From Macrolepiota albuminosa (taxonomy: Eukaryota; Basidiomycota; Agaricomycetes; Agaricales; Agaricaceae): a DNA stretch of 64,000 nucleotides. Positions 35,053 to 47,935 of this stretch are shown here, one piece after another. Where the stretch lies: contig JAMWFC010000116.1 of NCBI GenBank assembly GCA_027475525.1, positions 805,826-869,825 of the forward strand, in the 5' to 3' direction. A program made the translations under genes and the position numbers. Within the stretch, counting starts at the first letter, position 1, and the number at the start of each line of letters is the position of its first letter. The notes under the pieces are model-generated. The model saw only the letters and a list, made by a program, of their open reading frames with translations. It had not been told where the DNA came from and searched no databases.

Positions 35053-36669
35053 ATGCTTTTACTTGCTCGGAAACTTCGTGATGTTGACAGACCCAAGGAA
35101 TTCCGACATACATTCAGGTTCAGCGACCTACCTTTGGAAATTCTGACAGAGATTCTGAAGCATGTCCATTGGCGTGACTTGCTTATCATGAGGCAGGTGA
35201 GTCCATAGGCTCTCTTTACAAAATCAAGGGATAGATCCATGACTGTAGGTCTGCAAAGGACTAAACGCAGTTTCACGGACATGGGAAGTGTGGAGGAACC
35301 AGTATCGAATTTATTTGGCAGAGAAACGATTCAGGATGGCAGCGGAAGAAAGCCTCGACATGTATTCACCTCTGGAACTGGAGTCTTGGGTGTTGCAACG
35401 GAGAAGTGCCGATTGGGAATGGCAATGTAAAAGCCATCCGGTTCAAGAGCGTGTGGTTTCCTTGGACGCTGATTTTACGTTGACTTTGGTCCCAGGTGGC
35501 CGCTGGCTTCTTACCACTATGCGCGATGGTTCAGTTTTGTGCCATGACCTTGAAGATCCCCAAATGCGGAGCAATTTATTAGTGCCACCACGTGAAGACC
35601 CTAAGCGCCAATTCCTATATCGCGGAGCCGTTGACGTTGATTTCATGAGTCCAACATCCAAGTTTTCTATGGTCACCTATCCTTCGGAATACTTTGGTCA
35701 GTTGTATTGCAGTCTTATGCGTAACACGAGTGATAATTGACTCGAATACGGAACAATGCTCTAGCACAACCTTTAATTGGTTCTTCTGATCTTATGATCT
35801 GGTCTGTCAACATGCGTGGACATGGGTCATCTGCATGCCTGGAAGCGCACCTTTTACATTCTTTTCCAGCGACTGAGCCCCGTACCAGTGTATTATCCGT
35901 CAGTCTTTCTGGTAATCTACTCGCCAGGCTTATGTATACCTCTTCGTTTCAATCGTACATTGAAATTTTTGAGTGGAGGTCCTCGACGGTGTCTGTCCAT
36001 TGTAAAACAGTAATTTTTCCTAATGATCCAGACTCCAAGGATTCGGTACGTGAGCTTCCTTTCATCTAGTGTACACAGGTATTCATGTACGCGATTTAGG
36101 TTTCTGTATTGCTCCTTCCTGGAAGCCGGTTAGCTTTTGTCTCCCTCTATAATGTCTTCGTATACGATATCGGCACAATGACCGATGATCAACCTATAGC
36201 CTTTGTAATTCCACAGAGTCCGTCAGAACCACGATGGGCATCATCTGACAGATATGGGGACCATCGATTCCAGCATCATGAATCCAATCAGGACGATGAA
36301 GCCGTTAATCTTGTTCTGACTTCGCTCCACGTGGTTTACCATCTAGTGATTCCTCACAACATTGAACATCCACCCCATCTTGTGCGATATATGAATCTGC
36401 CCAACGAATATCGTCTGTATACGGCTGGAACACAGAAGGCGCTTGTGAAGAAACAAGGTCCGATCCTAGTCAAAATAGGCATGACAAATCATCTACATTC
36501 AAACGTTGTCACCTCACATCAACTCAACGTTTCTCCTGATCTCCAGTGGTTCTTGCGCAACGTATCTTTTGATCCGCCTCTTTTGGTCGAGGACATTGGA
36601 CGCATCATAATCGAACATAGCCGTACAATTTACATTCTTGAAACCTGTAGATTCCCTAAATTTCTTTAA
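35053..36669 (+). pseudogene. F-box protein gene A (one frameshift)
   Basis: Three exons: 35,053-35,196, 35,249-36,045 and 36,100-36,669, with GT-AG introns at the same places as in gene B. Exon 1 encodes the F-box (FSDLPLEILTEILKHVHWRD), the motif that docks a substrate receptor onto Skp1 of an SCF ubiquitin ligase. The body resembles gene B (LTLVPGGRWLL, WSVNMRGHG, VSLSGNLLARLM, LLVEDIGRIII). Near 35,737 a single extra base, relative to gene B, shifts the frame and brings in a TGA after NTSDN; the frame then stays open to exon 3. This may be a real mutation or a base error, since everything else is intact. The substrate cannot be inferred. Confidence 0.75.
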
Positions 36670-37736
36670 TACAGAACCTTGTACTGATTTTCTGAGCTCA
36701 GATGTAAAAGTTTATCGAGTCTACCGCCTAGTATCATGATGGTGTTGATAAGTTTTATTTAAGATTGGTTGATCGCTGTTCTGATTACACCCTCGTGTGT
36801 TCTGCCAAGTGTGAGTTATTTGTACTTATCCTCAAGGCGTGGACCCAAATCAGGATAAGAGGTCTTTAAGGAGAAGGGATAGGTGCCTCCTACCTCGGAA
36901 TCAATACTAGTGTATGCTCTTCCTTCCTCCGCCTGCAAAATGCGAGTTGTAGATGAGATCCTCATTATTGGTAATAGATTAATGCACTTCCATTTTGCCA
37001 TACTATCAATGATATGATTGAATAGAGAGCACTATGCCCTACCACGCAGTCGACAGGCCACCCACTAGTCGACAGGTCACAAACGTCACATCACCTGACT
37101 ATAAGCGAGGCCTGCCGTTTCATGCTCCGACATGCCATGTCCAATTCAAATATTTATTTATTTATTTTAAAAACTGGCTAGCATGGGAAAATGATCACTT
37201 TTGACGAGCCCCTCACCAAAGTGATCAATAAACCTTAACCCAACTTACCCTGCAACCCACTGTTATTGCATGACTGCTTCCCTCTATATCAATACAGTAT
37301 GAGTACAAACTTCTATTCCATGACCTTTATTATATTACATGACCTCTATTAATGTTTTATCTCTTTTTTTCCAGATGCAACTCTGATTGAGAAACAGCTG
37401 CAAACAACTGCACCAACCTAGAGATGTTAAAGATATTTCTGAGGTAGGAAGAAGAGCAGACTCTTATTTAGAAGAATATCTGATATTGGCTGACTCACAT
37501 GCTCACATCCATTACTGTCTGCTGGCATGCTAGTAGACAGCAGACATCCATGCACCCTTCTTCCTCTCTTTCTCCTCTTTCTCTTCAGTGCCGTTTCTCA
37601 TCTCCACTCCCCACACTACTCCACATGCCACTCTATGTGGCAGATGCCTATGCATCCTGCTTCTCTTCTTCTCCCCTTGATCTGATGTCTGCTATCATCC
37701 ACTGGCATGCCAATAGACAGCAGATATCCAGACACT
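36670..37736. other. Noncoding, CpG-poor segment
   Basis: No gene seen. A 9-bp inverted repeat (GATCACTTT ... AAAGTGATC) lies at about 37,193-37,226. The DNA becomes markedly CpG-poor from about 37.2 kb. Confidence 0.5.
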
Positions 37737-38542
37737 GTCAGGTTCTGCTGAGTCAGGAGCTTTCTGGAAAAGCAACACCCTTATGAGGTGGATTTGATCT
37801 ACATGTACTCAGATGTCTGGAACTCTGGACTATGCTCCGGGGTTCAAGACATGAACAGGAGATTTCTGAAAAAAAGGACATAGTCCAGATATCAGGTGAA
37901 GTCAAAAGGATGAGGGGATTAGAGTCGGGTCAAGAACTAGGGGTTCTAAGACAAGACTGAGTTTAATAAATTTTAGGTCGCAAAGTGCATACCAATCTCA
38001 AGAGCATGCAAATAAGTTGAGCGTGCCAGTCAAAGCATGCTAATCAGTGCATACTAGTCAATCAAAAAGGCATGCAAACAGTTAATGTAATATTAAGACT
38101 AGTCTACTACAAGTAGGTAGCTACTCTTTAAGTACCAGTAGGGGTTACTCTAGGTTTCTGAGGGGTTCTGAGATGTCTGGGGCAGTTCCAGGAGTTAATG
38201 GGCAGCAGAGGGAGGAGGGGGAATTATATATCAGGAATTGCGCATGCAGAGCACACAATCAATTGGCATGGAGGGATGGCCATGATGCATGATGCATAAT
38301 AGCCAGGGTGATTTGACAGGATCCAATCATTGATTATCATGCCAGTGGATGGTCTCAGAGTCTGTGATGCAGGGCTGTTAGGAGGTATGCATGATGGCAG
38401 TGAAGGTGGTCCTGATGGTGGAAGTTGTGTTATGTGGTTGGTGTGGGAGTCCTGGATAGGGTTCTGGGAGTGTCCTGGGATGGTTCTGGGTAGGGGTTCT
38501 GGGAGTGTCCTGGGATGGTTCTGGGTAGGAGAGGTCATGATA
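37737..38542 (-). repeat. Solo LTR, inverted, same family as gypsy element 1, CpG-decayed
   Basis: Read on the minus strand it starts TATCATGACC (element 1: TGTCACGACC) and ends CCTGACA. Long stretches align with 2,947-3,761, with CpG replaced by TpG or CpA almost everywhere. The 5 bp on either side (GACAC, GGCAC) differ by one transition, as expected for an old target duplication. A 35-bp unit is duplicated inside (about 38,461-38,530). No internal element sequence adjoins it. Confidence 0.8.
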
Positions 38543-41500
38543 GGCACCTCTCCTTTTCCTCTTCCCCCTCTTTTTCCCTACTCCCATCTCTTTTTTGCTA
38601 CTTCTCACACATCTCCAGATGCCACCTCATGCAGTAGATGCTTATACACTCCCTTTCCCTCTTTTCTGCCCTGATGCCAGCAGATGCCAGCTGATATTAG
38701 ACATTGCTAGAAGTTGCCAATAGATGCTTGTATATGCTGATGAATGCTAGCAGATACTCAATGAATCCTGATAGATATACAACAGATGCTGATGAATGCT
38801 GATAAATGCCATGTTGACATCTACTAGTGTCTACTGGCATCTGCCAGGCCTACATGCACATGCATATGCCTGCTTTTTATCAATCTACTAGACCATGTCA
38901 TATAGCACATTGTAACATGCATGCAGCTCTGTATTCTATAGCACACTGGAAACTGCTCTGCTACAGTGTAGCAGACTCTACTGGACACATATGGTATGGC
39001 ACAAAGCAAGCTCCCCTACAACATATAACATGTACCGTTGTGATGCCTCTATGTGATTATTCTCAAATCTTAATATGATAGTGTTGATTTATACATCTTG
39101 AATGACTAAAATAGCAGACCAGAATACAACAACAATTATTTGCCTTATAATGAGAATATTTACAGTGGCTTATAAAAATATGCTGTGTATGCTTTATCAA
39201 GAAATGATCAAGTATTCTGATCTATATAAAGGACTTGATGATCTATTGTCAATGATATGGCCCATCTGTTTATTCACAATCTTCTTGTGGTGAGTGAACA
39301 TAATATGAACATGAGTCTGAGTATGAGCATAAGAATGAGGCTTAACTTTGATAAATGCATCAAGTTTTGCTTTAGCTTTAGCTTTGATAACAAAAACAAA
39401 GAAACAGGCACAGATATGAGCACCTCTTTCCACCCTTTTCAAGTCTTTTTTTCAGCATCTGTCCTGCTTGTTGTATTGGAAACAGAGACAGAGACAGAGG
39501 CATCTAGAGCTGAAGAAGCACCTGGAGATACACACACAAGCACATCAGCCAATGGTAAGGACACAAACAGCAGCACAAGCAAGCAAATCAAGTTAGTTAA
39601 TATTTATACAAAGTACATTAGCACATACATGAGCCATGGTCAAATCTGTCAAAGTTCAATGCTAATGGAAGTGAGCTCAGTATAAAAAGAATGAGAATGC
39701 AGTGCACCATTGTGGACTTCAACTCAGAGTTGGTGAGAGTTGAATGTTGAACATTAATCTGAGAATGGTTAGAATGCTCACAGAATGAAATGGGCAATAC
39801 CTCTTAAACTTTGGGATGTCATCATGTTCATTACTAATGAGAATGGCACAGCTAATATGTGCCTCATACTCACATGTATACAATTGTAGCTGCTGATAAT
39901 AAAGTCAACAAGAACCTTAGTGTTGTCCAGAAGTCTCAAGTGAACAGTGAGTATAGATGTTGAATCTAATATGATAGGACAATGTGACATGAGATTATGA
40001 TGCAATGATATGACATGTTTGGATTATGTGTATAAAGTTGAAAGTTCAAAATTTAAATCAAATATTCCAACCTAATCATGTGTGATGGTGTCTTTTGATC
40101 AATCTCTCTATATACCATACCTTGTAGTAAGCCTCTGTAGTTCAGTGGAATATTTATAAATTGATATTCTATATTGTGCACAAGCAGCAAGTTCAACTCT
40201 CCTACAGTACATCATGATATATAGTTATCTTTTTGACCATTTATATTCTCAAACTATTATATAAGTATTTATCCCCATAAACAATTACATAATTATTTTT
40301 TATTATTATTGTATATAATGATTATCATTATATGTAATACATACATCTTTTTCTTTTCTCCCTGTCTTTTTTTATTTTTAATTTCAGACTATCTTACTGC
40401 TAGCTTGCTCATAGAACATGTTGCTGCACAACTCTGGAAATGCTATATCCTCATCACTTCTTCTGCTATAACAAACTGGTACCATCAGTCTATGTTGTCA
40501 TATACTCACTTAATAGACACTTACTAGAGATAAACACTGTTACTGTAGTTCAACTTAGTACTTATTACTACTCATTGTGAGCTAGAATGCGTTGATAGGT
40601 AAGATTCTGGCAATTAGTACAATGTAAGTATAACTTTAGTCTGTTCAATCTATAGGTCTATGCAGCTTAGAACAAAAATTTTCTGTGGATGCAGCCATGG
40701 AAAAAATGTTGTATTACTCAAACAACTATGCATCACTTACTTATATATACATGGTTGTTATTTTTCCTCAACATCATTTCATATATGTTTACTTTTTTTT
40801 GGTGTATAAATATTGAACAACATCTTTACACAATATCCATGTCTGAACTTCCACATGTTGATATATAGTGTGCCCACACATGTCTACCTACTTCTTCTAT
40901 GGAAGATGAATAAGGGAAATTGTGGACATTGGTTTAACTATTATCACTAGACAGTACCTCAATATTTGAACTTGTTATAACATCAAAAATCTAGTATTTT
41001 AATAAGTTTTTCTGCATATTTTACTTTATATTAGCACTTTTTTTTACATATTAGTCTTTATAATATCAGCTCTTATATATATCATGGTCCACATGCACAA
41101 CATCTCACCCTCAAAGGATTCAATACAAACCAACAATTAGTTGCTGCCTTTCACATACATAGTAGCAACAACAATTAATATCTTGACAAAGCATTCACTT
41201 ATGCATATTCAGGCAATTTATACAGCTGGACAGCAGAAAATATTATCGTCAAGCACATTGTTCCTAGCCATGTAATTCAATGTCATATTTTCAACACAAC
41301 TTCAAAAATTGTTGTAAGTCTTCATTTTACTCTTCAAGTTTACTTTGACTCATTTTATTATAAGTGCATGTATGTTACAACACAGAAGGATAATGACATA
41401 TCAATAAGTATTATTACTTTCTTTTCATAGATAAATTAACTTTCATGTTTTTCATGATTACAATATGCTATATGTTTTTTCAAGCAGATTTTATTTTATT

Positions 41501-41562
41501 TATTTTATTATATATAATTATATATAATTAATATAATATTACATATCATACCACTCAATATA
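38543..41562. other. AT-rich, CpG-poor segment with word repeats
   Basis: No supported gene. At about 38,620-38,850 short words such as GATGCTGATGAATGCTAGCA recur irregularly. A tRNA-like relic may lie at about 40,138-40,210 (TAGTTCAGTGG resembles an A box, AGTTCAACTCT a B box), but the arms do not fold convincingly. Open frames here (for example 39,257-39,685) have low-complexity translations. Confidence 0.45.
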
Positions 41563-43308
41563 CAGTTGACTCTGCCATAATCCATAGGTGTCAGTGGAAG
41601 CTCAAACCTATGAGTTATTACAGAGTATGGAATATGAAAGAGATGTTATAGAGTCATTTGTTTGCATTCTATTTTGCTTATTTATGACTAATATTCTTCA
41701 TTCAGCATGTAACCTACTAGATTTTACATGTTATCATTGAGTTGAGAAAGGTAATCTGTGATAGCAATTGAACAGAGAGATTTGAACTCGTCAAGACATG
41801 TCTGGTGGCAAATTTGACTAGAATAGCCTCCAATTTGCATGCAAAGGGTTTGTCCATATCTGCTATGTAAGCCTGGAGTGTCGAAGCAGCTTTAAGAGCT
41901 TTCTAGTGGGCTGGCTTTAGCTCAGCATCAGTAAATCAACCATTGAAATTGTCAACATCACTGCCATTGATTTTCCTAGCCTGTTTGTTTTTGGTGTGCT
42001 TTATAATTGTCTAAAAGATTTTAGCCTTACTGCCACCATCATGCATTACATTTTTGTTGACTGGGTTGAGTATTTTCTGAAGAGCCATTTGGTTAGATGG
42101 CTGAAGGACACCACATTCCTTGAGATGACATAATAAATCTATAACCTTCTTTTCAGCTGTAGCAATGGCTGCATTAACAGGGTCACTGTTCAGCAGAGAA
42201 GAAACATTGATGATAGGTGCAGTGAATGCCAAAATGGGATTGAGGAGTGATTCAAGAAGAATCCCAGATTTGGATTGTTGTGGCATTAACCTCATTCCAT
42301 GCAATGTTAGCCATGCACATAGCTTTGAGAATGTTGATTTCATAAATATCATTGGGGGAGACTTCACTATCATAGCAATCAATAGCAAGGTTCATGAATT
42401 GAGCACAATAATGAGCTTTGAAATATTTGATAATGCCAGCATCAGCAGGTTGAATGTGCATAGTGAGATTTGGACTAAAGTTCTCGACATGAATGTTGGT
42501 GAGGTCATTGGGTGGGATATGTGCATTAAAATTATCCTGGAGAAGAAGAATTGTTTGCCCATTATGACACAATCTTGCATCCCAGTTATAGAGCCATTTC
42601 TGATAAAGGACAGTTGTCATCCATGCTGTTGCATTGTTCTGATAATAGAATTCTAATTGAGCACCTGTTTTCCAATTGAAGGCACAGGGCTGCTTAGCTT
42701 TTCCAATGACAATTTGTGGCAGTTTTTTGGACCCAGTAGTATTCATTGTAAAGGCATATGTCAGTCTCTTCTTGTCACCTTTAACATCAGATGTTTGCTT
42801 GACCATCAAACCATGATCAGGTGGCATTCTAGTAAGGTGTGAGTCAAAATTAATAAAACTAAACTGAGAATTCTTATGCCCAAAATGGACCAGTCTCATC
42901 CATATTGAAGATATCTTTCAATTGAAAGCCATACTTTTTGATAAGTTTTTGCAACTGTTCTTGCTCTCTTTTGACATCTTCAATTGTTGCTGAACCAGCT
43001 TCTCCATGAGACTTGTAGCTTTGTAATCCACATTGCTTCTTCAATGCTGTTAACCATCCCTCACTGAGTGTATTATTTTCCACCTTAATTTGCAGCAACT
43101 AACATCTATGTATTGCTTGTTTTCTATACTAAAATTTACTGAAAAATATCTATTCTTAATATCATTATGGGTTATGAGACCCTTCTGAGAGCTATGGTTT
43201 ATGGAATATTGGGGAGATCTTGAATTTACTCACAAACAAGCTTGGTGGGGGCCAAAATCTATGGCTTATGTCAATTATGGGTTATGACAGGTATGGCTTA
43301 TGGCAAGA
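41563..43308 (-). mobile_element. pogo/Tigger-type DNA transposon, decayed
   Basis: Inverted end sequences match: TCTGCCATAATCCATAGGTG (from 41,571) against the reverse of TATGGCTTATGGCAAGA (ending 43,308), with a TA at each edge. Sub-terminal copies of the TATGGCTTATGG motif occur near 43,190-43,280. The transposase remains lie between them. Confidence 0.6.
42011..43098 (-). pseudogene. pogo/Tigger (DDE superfamily, CENP-B-like) transposase remnant
   Basis: Three overlapping minus-strand frames together give most of a transposase. A partial CENP-B-type HTH end (SEGWLTALKKQCGLQSYKSH) is followed by the first catalytic Asp in FNMDETG, the second in LLLQDNFNAHI and the third in QPADAGIIKYFKAHY. 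The frame breaks after DETGPFWA (about 42,875) and again near 42,260. The N-terminal DNA-binding half is missing. These enzymes cut and paste the element at TA sites. This copy is dead; low CpG content matches the surrounding decayed DNA. Confidence 0.8.
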
Positions 43309-43437
43309 TAAAGGAACAGTCGAGAACCAGTGCACACGTGCGCTGCTACAATAGAGAGTAGAGTCTTCACACAATATAGAATGGGTGTAAGCTCTGGTAT
43401 TGGAAAGAACTGGCTACGAGATACAGAACGACAGTTT

Positions 43438-43591
43438 ATATACCAGGAGCCTATCAATATATCAAACAGGTCCCTAGCGGGGTGTTGGCAGATAATTAGA
43501 AGTCCGAAAAGAGCATATACCAGGAGCCTATCAATATATCAAACAGGTCCCTAGCGGGGTGTTGGCAGATAATTAGAAGTCCGAAAAGAGC
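43438..43591. repeat. 77-bp exact tandem duplication no. 14
   Basis: Copies 43438-43514 and 43515-43591, upstream of F-box gene B. Confidence 0.95.
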
Positions 43592-43700
43592 GCAATTTCG
43601 TCACGGTCGCTACATGATGTAAGCTCATCATTAGGGTGGAATTTAATTTCTATTTTCTATTTTCTACCCAGCCCTGTTGAGTTCCTCTACATCTCAACAT

Positions 43701-45272
43701 ATGACCGGATTCAGTGATCTACCTTTGGAAGTTCTGGTCGAGATCCTGAAGCATCATGCCCATTGGCATGACTTGCTTATCATGAGGCAGGTGGGTCCAT
43801 TGACTTTCAATAAAAAAAGCAAGAAATAGATCGATGTCTGCAGGTTTGTAAACAACTAAATGACGTCTCACGAACACGGGAAGTGTGGACAGGCCAGTAT
43901 CAAAGTTATCTGGCAGAGAACAAATTCAGTTTGGCAGTGGAAGGAAGACTCAACAGGTATTCAGCCCTGGAACTGGAGTCCTGGGTCTTGCAACGAAGAG
44001 GTGTCAATTGGGAACGCAATTATCTTTGTCCTGTTTATGAGCGCGAGCTCTCCTTTGACTTTGCTGTTTCGTTGACCTTGGTCCCGGGTGGACGCTGGCT
44101 TCTTGTGACCAACCACCACAGTGGTAAAGTTTCGTGCCATGACCTTGAAGAAGATACCATGTGGGGTGAACCATTAACACCATCGCGTGGCTACGGAGGC
44201 GAATTGATCTATCGCACAGCCATTGACATTGTTCACGCGAGTTCAAGGTTGAAGTTTTTCATGGTCACGTATCCTGAACAATACTATGGTCAGTTGCATT
44301 CCAGTCCTATGCGTAACACGAGTGATACTGACTCGAATCATGGATTCACACCAGACCCGTCCGTAACTGGTTCTTTTAATCTTATGTTTTGGTCTGTCAA
44401 ACTGCATGGACATGGGTCCTGTGCATTGCTAGAAGAACGTCTTTTACATTCTTTTCCAGCAACTGAGCCCAATACCCGTGTAGTTTCTGTCAGTCTTTCT
44501 GGTAATCTACTTGCCAGGCTTATGTGTAACTCTCGGTCTCGGCCATATATCGAAATTTTTGACTGGAGGTCCTCGACGGCGTCTGTACATCGTAGAACGG
44601 TTATTTTCCCTGATGTTCGATACTGCGGAGACTCGGTATGTTCCCTTCATACCATTTATACAAGCATTTACATAGGCGATTTAGGATTCTGTATTGCTAC
44701 TTCCCGGACGCCAGTTGGTTTTTCTCACCTGTGGTGTCTTCTTATACGACATAGGAACAATGACCGACGATCAACCTATCGCCCCCGTAATCCCCCAGGT
44801 TCCCTCAGAAGCACGATGGTCAGAACCAACAATTGACAGTTATATGGATAGATTGAAATACCATCAATCGATTCAGCACAATGATGCCATTATTCTTGTT
44901 ATGACTTGCAACCAGCATGTTTGGCATCTGGTGGTTCCTCATAATGTTGAGCATCCACCACGTCTCGTGGACTATATGGATATATCTCACAAATATATGC
45001 CACAGGCGGCTGTAACAAACAAGGTGCTTTTGGAGAAGGGATCCCATGGTTACAGGATTCACGCAGATCGGAATTATCTGGCTGACATGACGATTGGCCC
45101 CGCGAAACTTCCTCGTGAAACTACATGTTTACTCCGCACACGATCTGGGTTTGGATACAACAGACACTTCGATACCCATCTCTTGGTTGAGGACATTGGA
45201 CGCATTGTGATTGGGGCCGGAGATAAAACATTCTACATTCTTGATACGTCTAGATTTCCTAAATTCCTTTGA
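43701..45272 (+). CDS. F-box protein gene B
   Basis: Three exons: 43,701-43,790, 43,844-44,635 and 44,685-45,272. These sum to 1,470 bp, or 489 residues, with no stop or shift. Exon 1 is the F-box (MTGFSDLPLEVLVEILKHHA...LLIMRQ). The body has no motif I can name but is shared with genes A and C (LTLVPGGRWLLV, CHDLEED, MVTYPEQYYGQLHSS, VSLSGNLLARLMC, IFDWRSSTASVHRR, VEDIGRIVI). It is probably a substrate-binding domain with a beta-propeller-like pattern. Role by family: receptor of an SCF ubiquitin ligase; substrate unknown. It is the only uninterrupted member of the three, so it is the reference for judging damage in the others. Confidence 0.85.
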
Positions 45273-45776
45273 TGTGTAACATCTTATATTCAATGTAAAC
45301 TGTAAGAGTCTTGTTTAGCGACTCGCAATGCGACGCAACCAGAACTGTATAACGAGGTGTATTGATGTTTTGAGAATAGTAATAATGTACATACCTGTAT
45401 AACGAGGTGGATTGAGCTAAGGAAAAGTACTACGGGGTGTCCCAACTAGTATGTGTGGCTACGCGGTCACGTGTATACTCATCCCTGACTCTCTTACCCT
45501 CTGCAGTCGATCGGAAGTTTATGTGAAAGAGACAGGTATTCACCTCTGGAACTGGAGTCATGGGCGTTGCAACGAACAGTTGGTGAAATTGAAGAATAAG
45601 ACGACGTCCAGTGAGGAAAATAGTTTGGGGTAGTCACGTGCCTCCACTCATGCAGTCCTTACAAGCTCTATTTCCCGCCACACTAGCTCAGACCTAAACC
45701 GCTCCCATCACAGGTTTGTTTGTTGTTGTTGTTGTTGCCTCCTCGTACCCCGTTGAGCTCTTCTACATCGAAACAT
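45273..45776. other. Spacer with an F-box gene relic
   Basis: At about 45,530-45,590 a short stretch corresponds to the YSPLELESW...LQR part of the neighbouring F-box genes, preceded by intron-like sequence ending CTCTGCAG. It is a scrap of another family member. Confidence 0.5.
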
Positions 45777-46649
45777 ATGTCCAGATTCAGCAATTTACCT
45801 TTGGAAACTTTGACTGAGATCCTGAAGCATGCCCATTGGCATGACTTGCTTATCATGAGGCAGGTGGGTCCATCGACTTTCAATAAAAAAGCAAGAAATA
45901 GATCGATGTCTGCAGGTTTGTAAACAACTAAATGACGTCTCACGAACATGGGAAGTGTGGGCGGGCCAGTATCAAAGTTATTTGGCAGAGAAAAAATTCA
46001 GTTTGGCAGCAGAAGAAAGTCTCGACAGGTATTCAGCCCTGGAACTGGAGTCCTGGGTCTTGCAATGAAGAGGTGTTGATTGGGAAGGTCGTTCTTGTCG
46101 TGTTCATCAGCGCAAGCTCGTCCAGAACTCTGATGTTTCGTTGACTTTGGTCCCGGGTGGACGCTGGCTTCTTACCACCAAGCACAATGGTTCAGTTTCG
46201 TACCATGACCTTGAAGATCACAAAATGTATGGTATTTCATTAACACCACCGTGTGACGATGGCGAAGGCAAATTCTATTGCACAGCCATTGACCTTGATC
46301 CTGCGAGTCCAACGTTGAAGTTTTCCATGGTCACGTATCCTACAGAATACTATGGTCAGTTGCATTCCAGTCCTATGCGTAACACGAGTGACTCGAATCC
46401 TGGATTCATACCAGGCCGGCTCGTAACTGGTTCTATTGATCTTATGATTTGGTCTGTCAACCTGCGTGGACATGGGTCCTCTGCATGGCTGGAAGCACAT
46501 CTTTTACATTCTTTTCCAGCGACCGAGCCCGATACCCGTGTAATTTCCGTCAGTCTTTCTGGTAATTTACTCGCCAGGCTTATGTGTAGCTCCTCTCGGT
46601 ACGATCTGTATATCAAAATCTTTGACTGGAGGTCCTCGACGGCGTCTGT
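45777..46649 (+). pseudogene. F-box protein gene C, 5' part
   Basis: Exon 1 is 45,777-45,863 (MSRFSNLPLETLTEILKHAH) and exon 2 starts at 45,916 after an intron nearly identical to that of gene B. At 46,066-46,068 TGA stands where gene B has CGA (VLQ-stop-RGVDW against VLQRRGVNW), a CpG transition. The rest of exon 2 is open up to SSTASV, where the 10.7-kb LTR element begins at 46,650. The gene resumes at 57,370. Two separate lesions make it non-functional. Confidence 0.88.
46646..46649. other. Target-site duplication, left copy (CTGT)
   Basis: CTGT abuts the 5' LTR here and the 3' LTR at 57,366-57,369. Gene B shows a single copy in its uninterrupted exon. Confidence 0.8.
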
Positions 46650-47611
46650 TGATACGTCTGCCTCACTCGAGGCAGACTAAAACAGTCAAATAAATCCCAA
46701 AACTATACCCAAAAACACTGAAAACTGTAAGCGATAAAAGTCGAAAACTGTAGACTAGGGATGACGCACCTTTTTAAACCCCCAAAAACCGTATACAAAG
46801 ACTCGTCGAAACCACAGCAGAGCAGTAAACCAGGCAGTGAGGCGGCAGCCATCAAGGAGTGATGGCGCGGGAATAACCGAGGAAGTGGCAGTGTTCGGCA
46901 GGGATTAGATCTCGGCATAACATCCGAGATCAACATCCCGACCAAACACTGACATCACTCAGCTCGCCACCGATCCGTCGTCCCGTTTCTAAACCTGCCG
47001 CACAACCACGAAGTCTCCTCCTCACAGCCCACCACCGCGCACTCGAGTCGGAAAAAGAGACGTGTGAAAGAAGAGAGGCAACGAGCTGAGGAAAAGGAAC
47101 GACAGAACCACGGAAAAGGTTTAGCCAGAGAAAAGGAAAACCATGCGGTCGAGCACCGGGAACGCAAGTGCCAGTGCCCAGCCTCGGTAAAACATCGAGC
47201 ACGCCAAGCACCCGGGCCTGGTAGCACGATGAGACAACGAAATCACACGCGGGACAGGCATGGTCTGTGCGTCGAAGACAGGGGTATAAAAGGGAGAGGA
47301 ATTTGGGGGAGTCGGGCAAGCAATCAACTTGCCACGGCTCGGAGTCCCCAGGGAGTGGACGTCTTAGGCCAAAGCATAGCGATTGACTTCGGGTTTATAG
47401 TAATAATACTATTTGCATCCCAATTTCGAGTGTGAATATTCTTTACATTCAAATTAAATCAATAAAAATTATAATACTTTGACAACGTGTGCGCGCGTGT
47501 AGCTAAAACCCCCAGAACCTCGTGAACTGGAGTTTTATCTTTTAAAAACTAAGTCCTGTCCGATTTCACTCAGACAACTTAAAATAAAAGTAAAACTTTC
47601 ATTTCGCATCA
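46650..47611 (+). repeat. 5' LTR of element 3 (962 bp)
   Basis: Begins TGATACGTCTGCC and ends TTTCGCATCA (TG...CA). It contains a TATA box, and AATAAA near 47,459. Confidence 0.93.
47285..47290 (+). promoter_or_regulatory. TATA box in the 5' LTR
   Basis: TATAAA within GGGGTATAAAAGGGAG; the same sequence recurs in the 3' LTR at 57,039-57,044. It probably drives the element's full-length RNA. Confidence 0.6.
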
Positions 47612-47613
47612 TC

Positions 47614-47630
47614 TGGAGCCCACCGCGAGG
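47614..47630 (+). promoter_or_regulatory. Primer-binding site
   Basis: TGGAGCCCACCGCGAGG starts 2 bp after the LTR. The TGG start pairs with a tRNA 3' CCA end; which tRNA was not determined. Confidence 0.65.
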
Positions 47631-47935
47631 GGGCTTTTGTTGCACAAACAAACACTTTGTCGGACTTCCATTTGGAGTCCAAAAACCCAAAAAGAAACAT
47701 TAGTTTTGCACCGCCAGGTTCTTGGCCCGGCACGCCTAAGGTTACTACACCAAGGGCAAAAACCATTATTTCTCCCAGGAGAAGAGAAACTCGTGCATCC
47801 TCCAAGGGCACAGTTGCTAGTCTCCCGGATCCAGACGCTGTACTTCGTAAACGAAAACTTCGGACTGAGAAGTACACGCCTACACCACAAACACCTAAGT
47901 CTTCATTGCCTGAGCCAACTAAGTTGACCAGCATT

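Noticed and set aside
39257..39685. 142-codon open frame
   Set aside because: Low-complexity translation in AT-rich, CpG-depleted DNA, with no motif or intron signals.
40138..40210. tRNA gene
   Set aside because: A-box-like and B-box-like words are present, but the acceptor and T arms do not pair; at best a decayed tRNA-derived relic.
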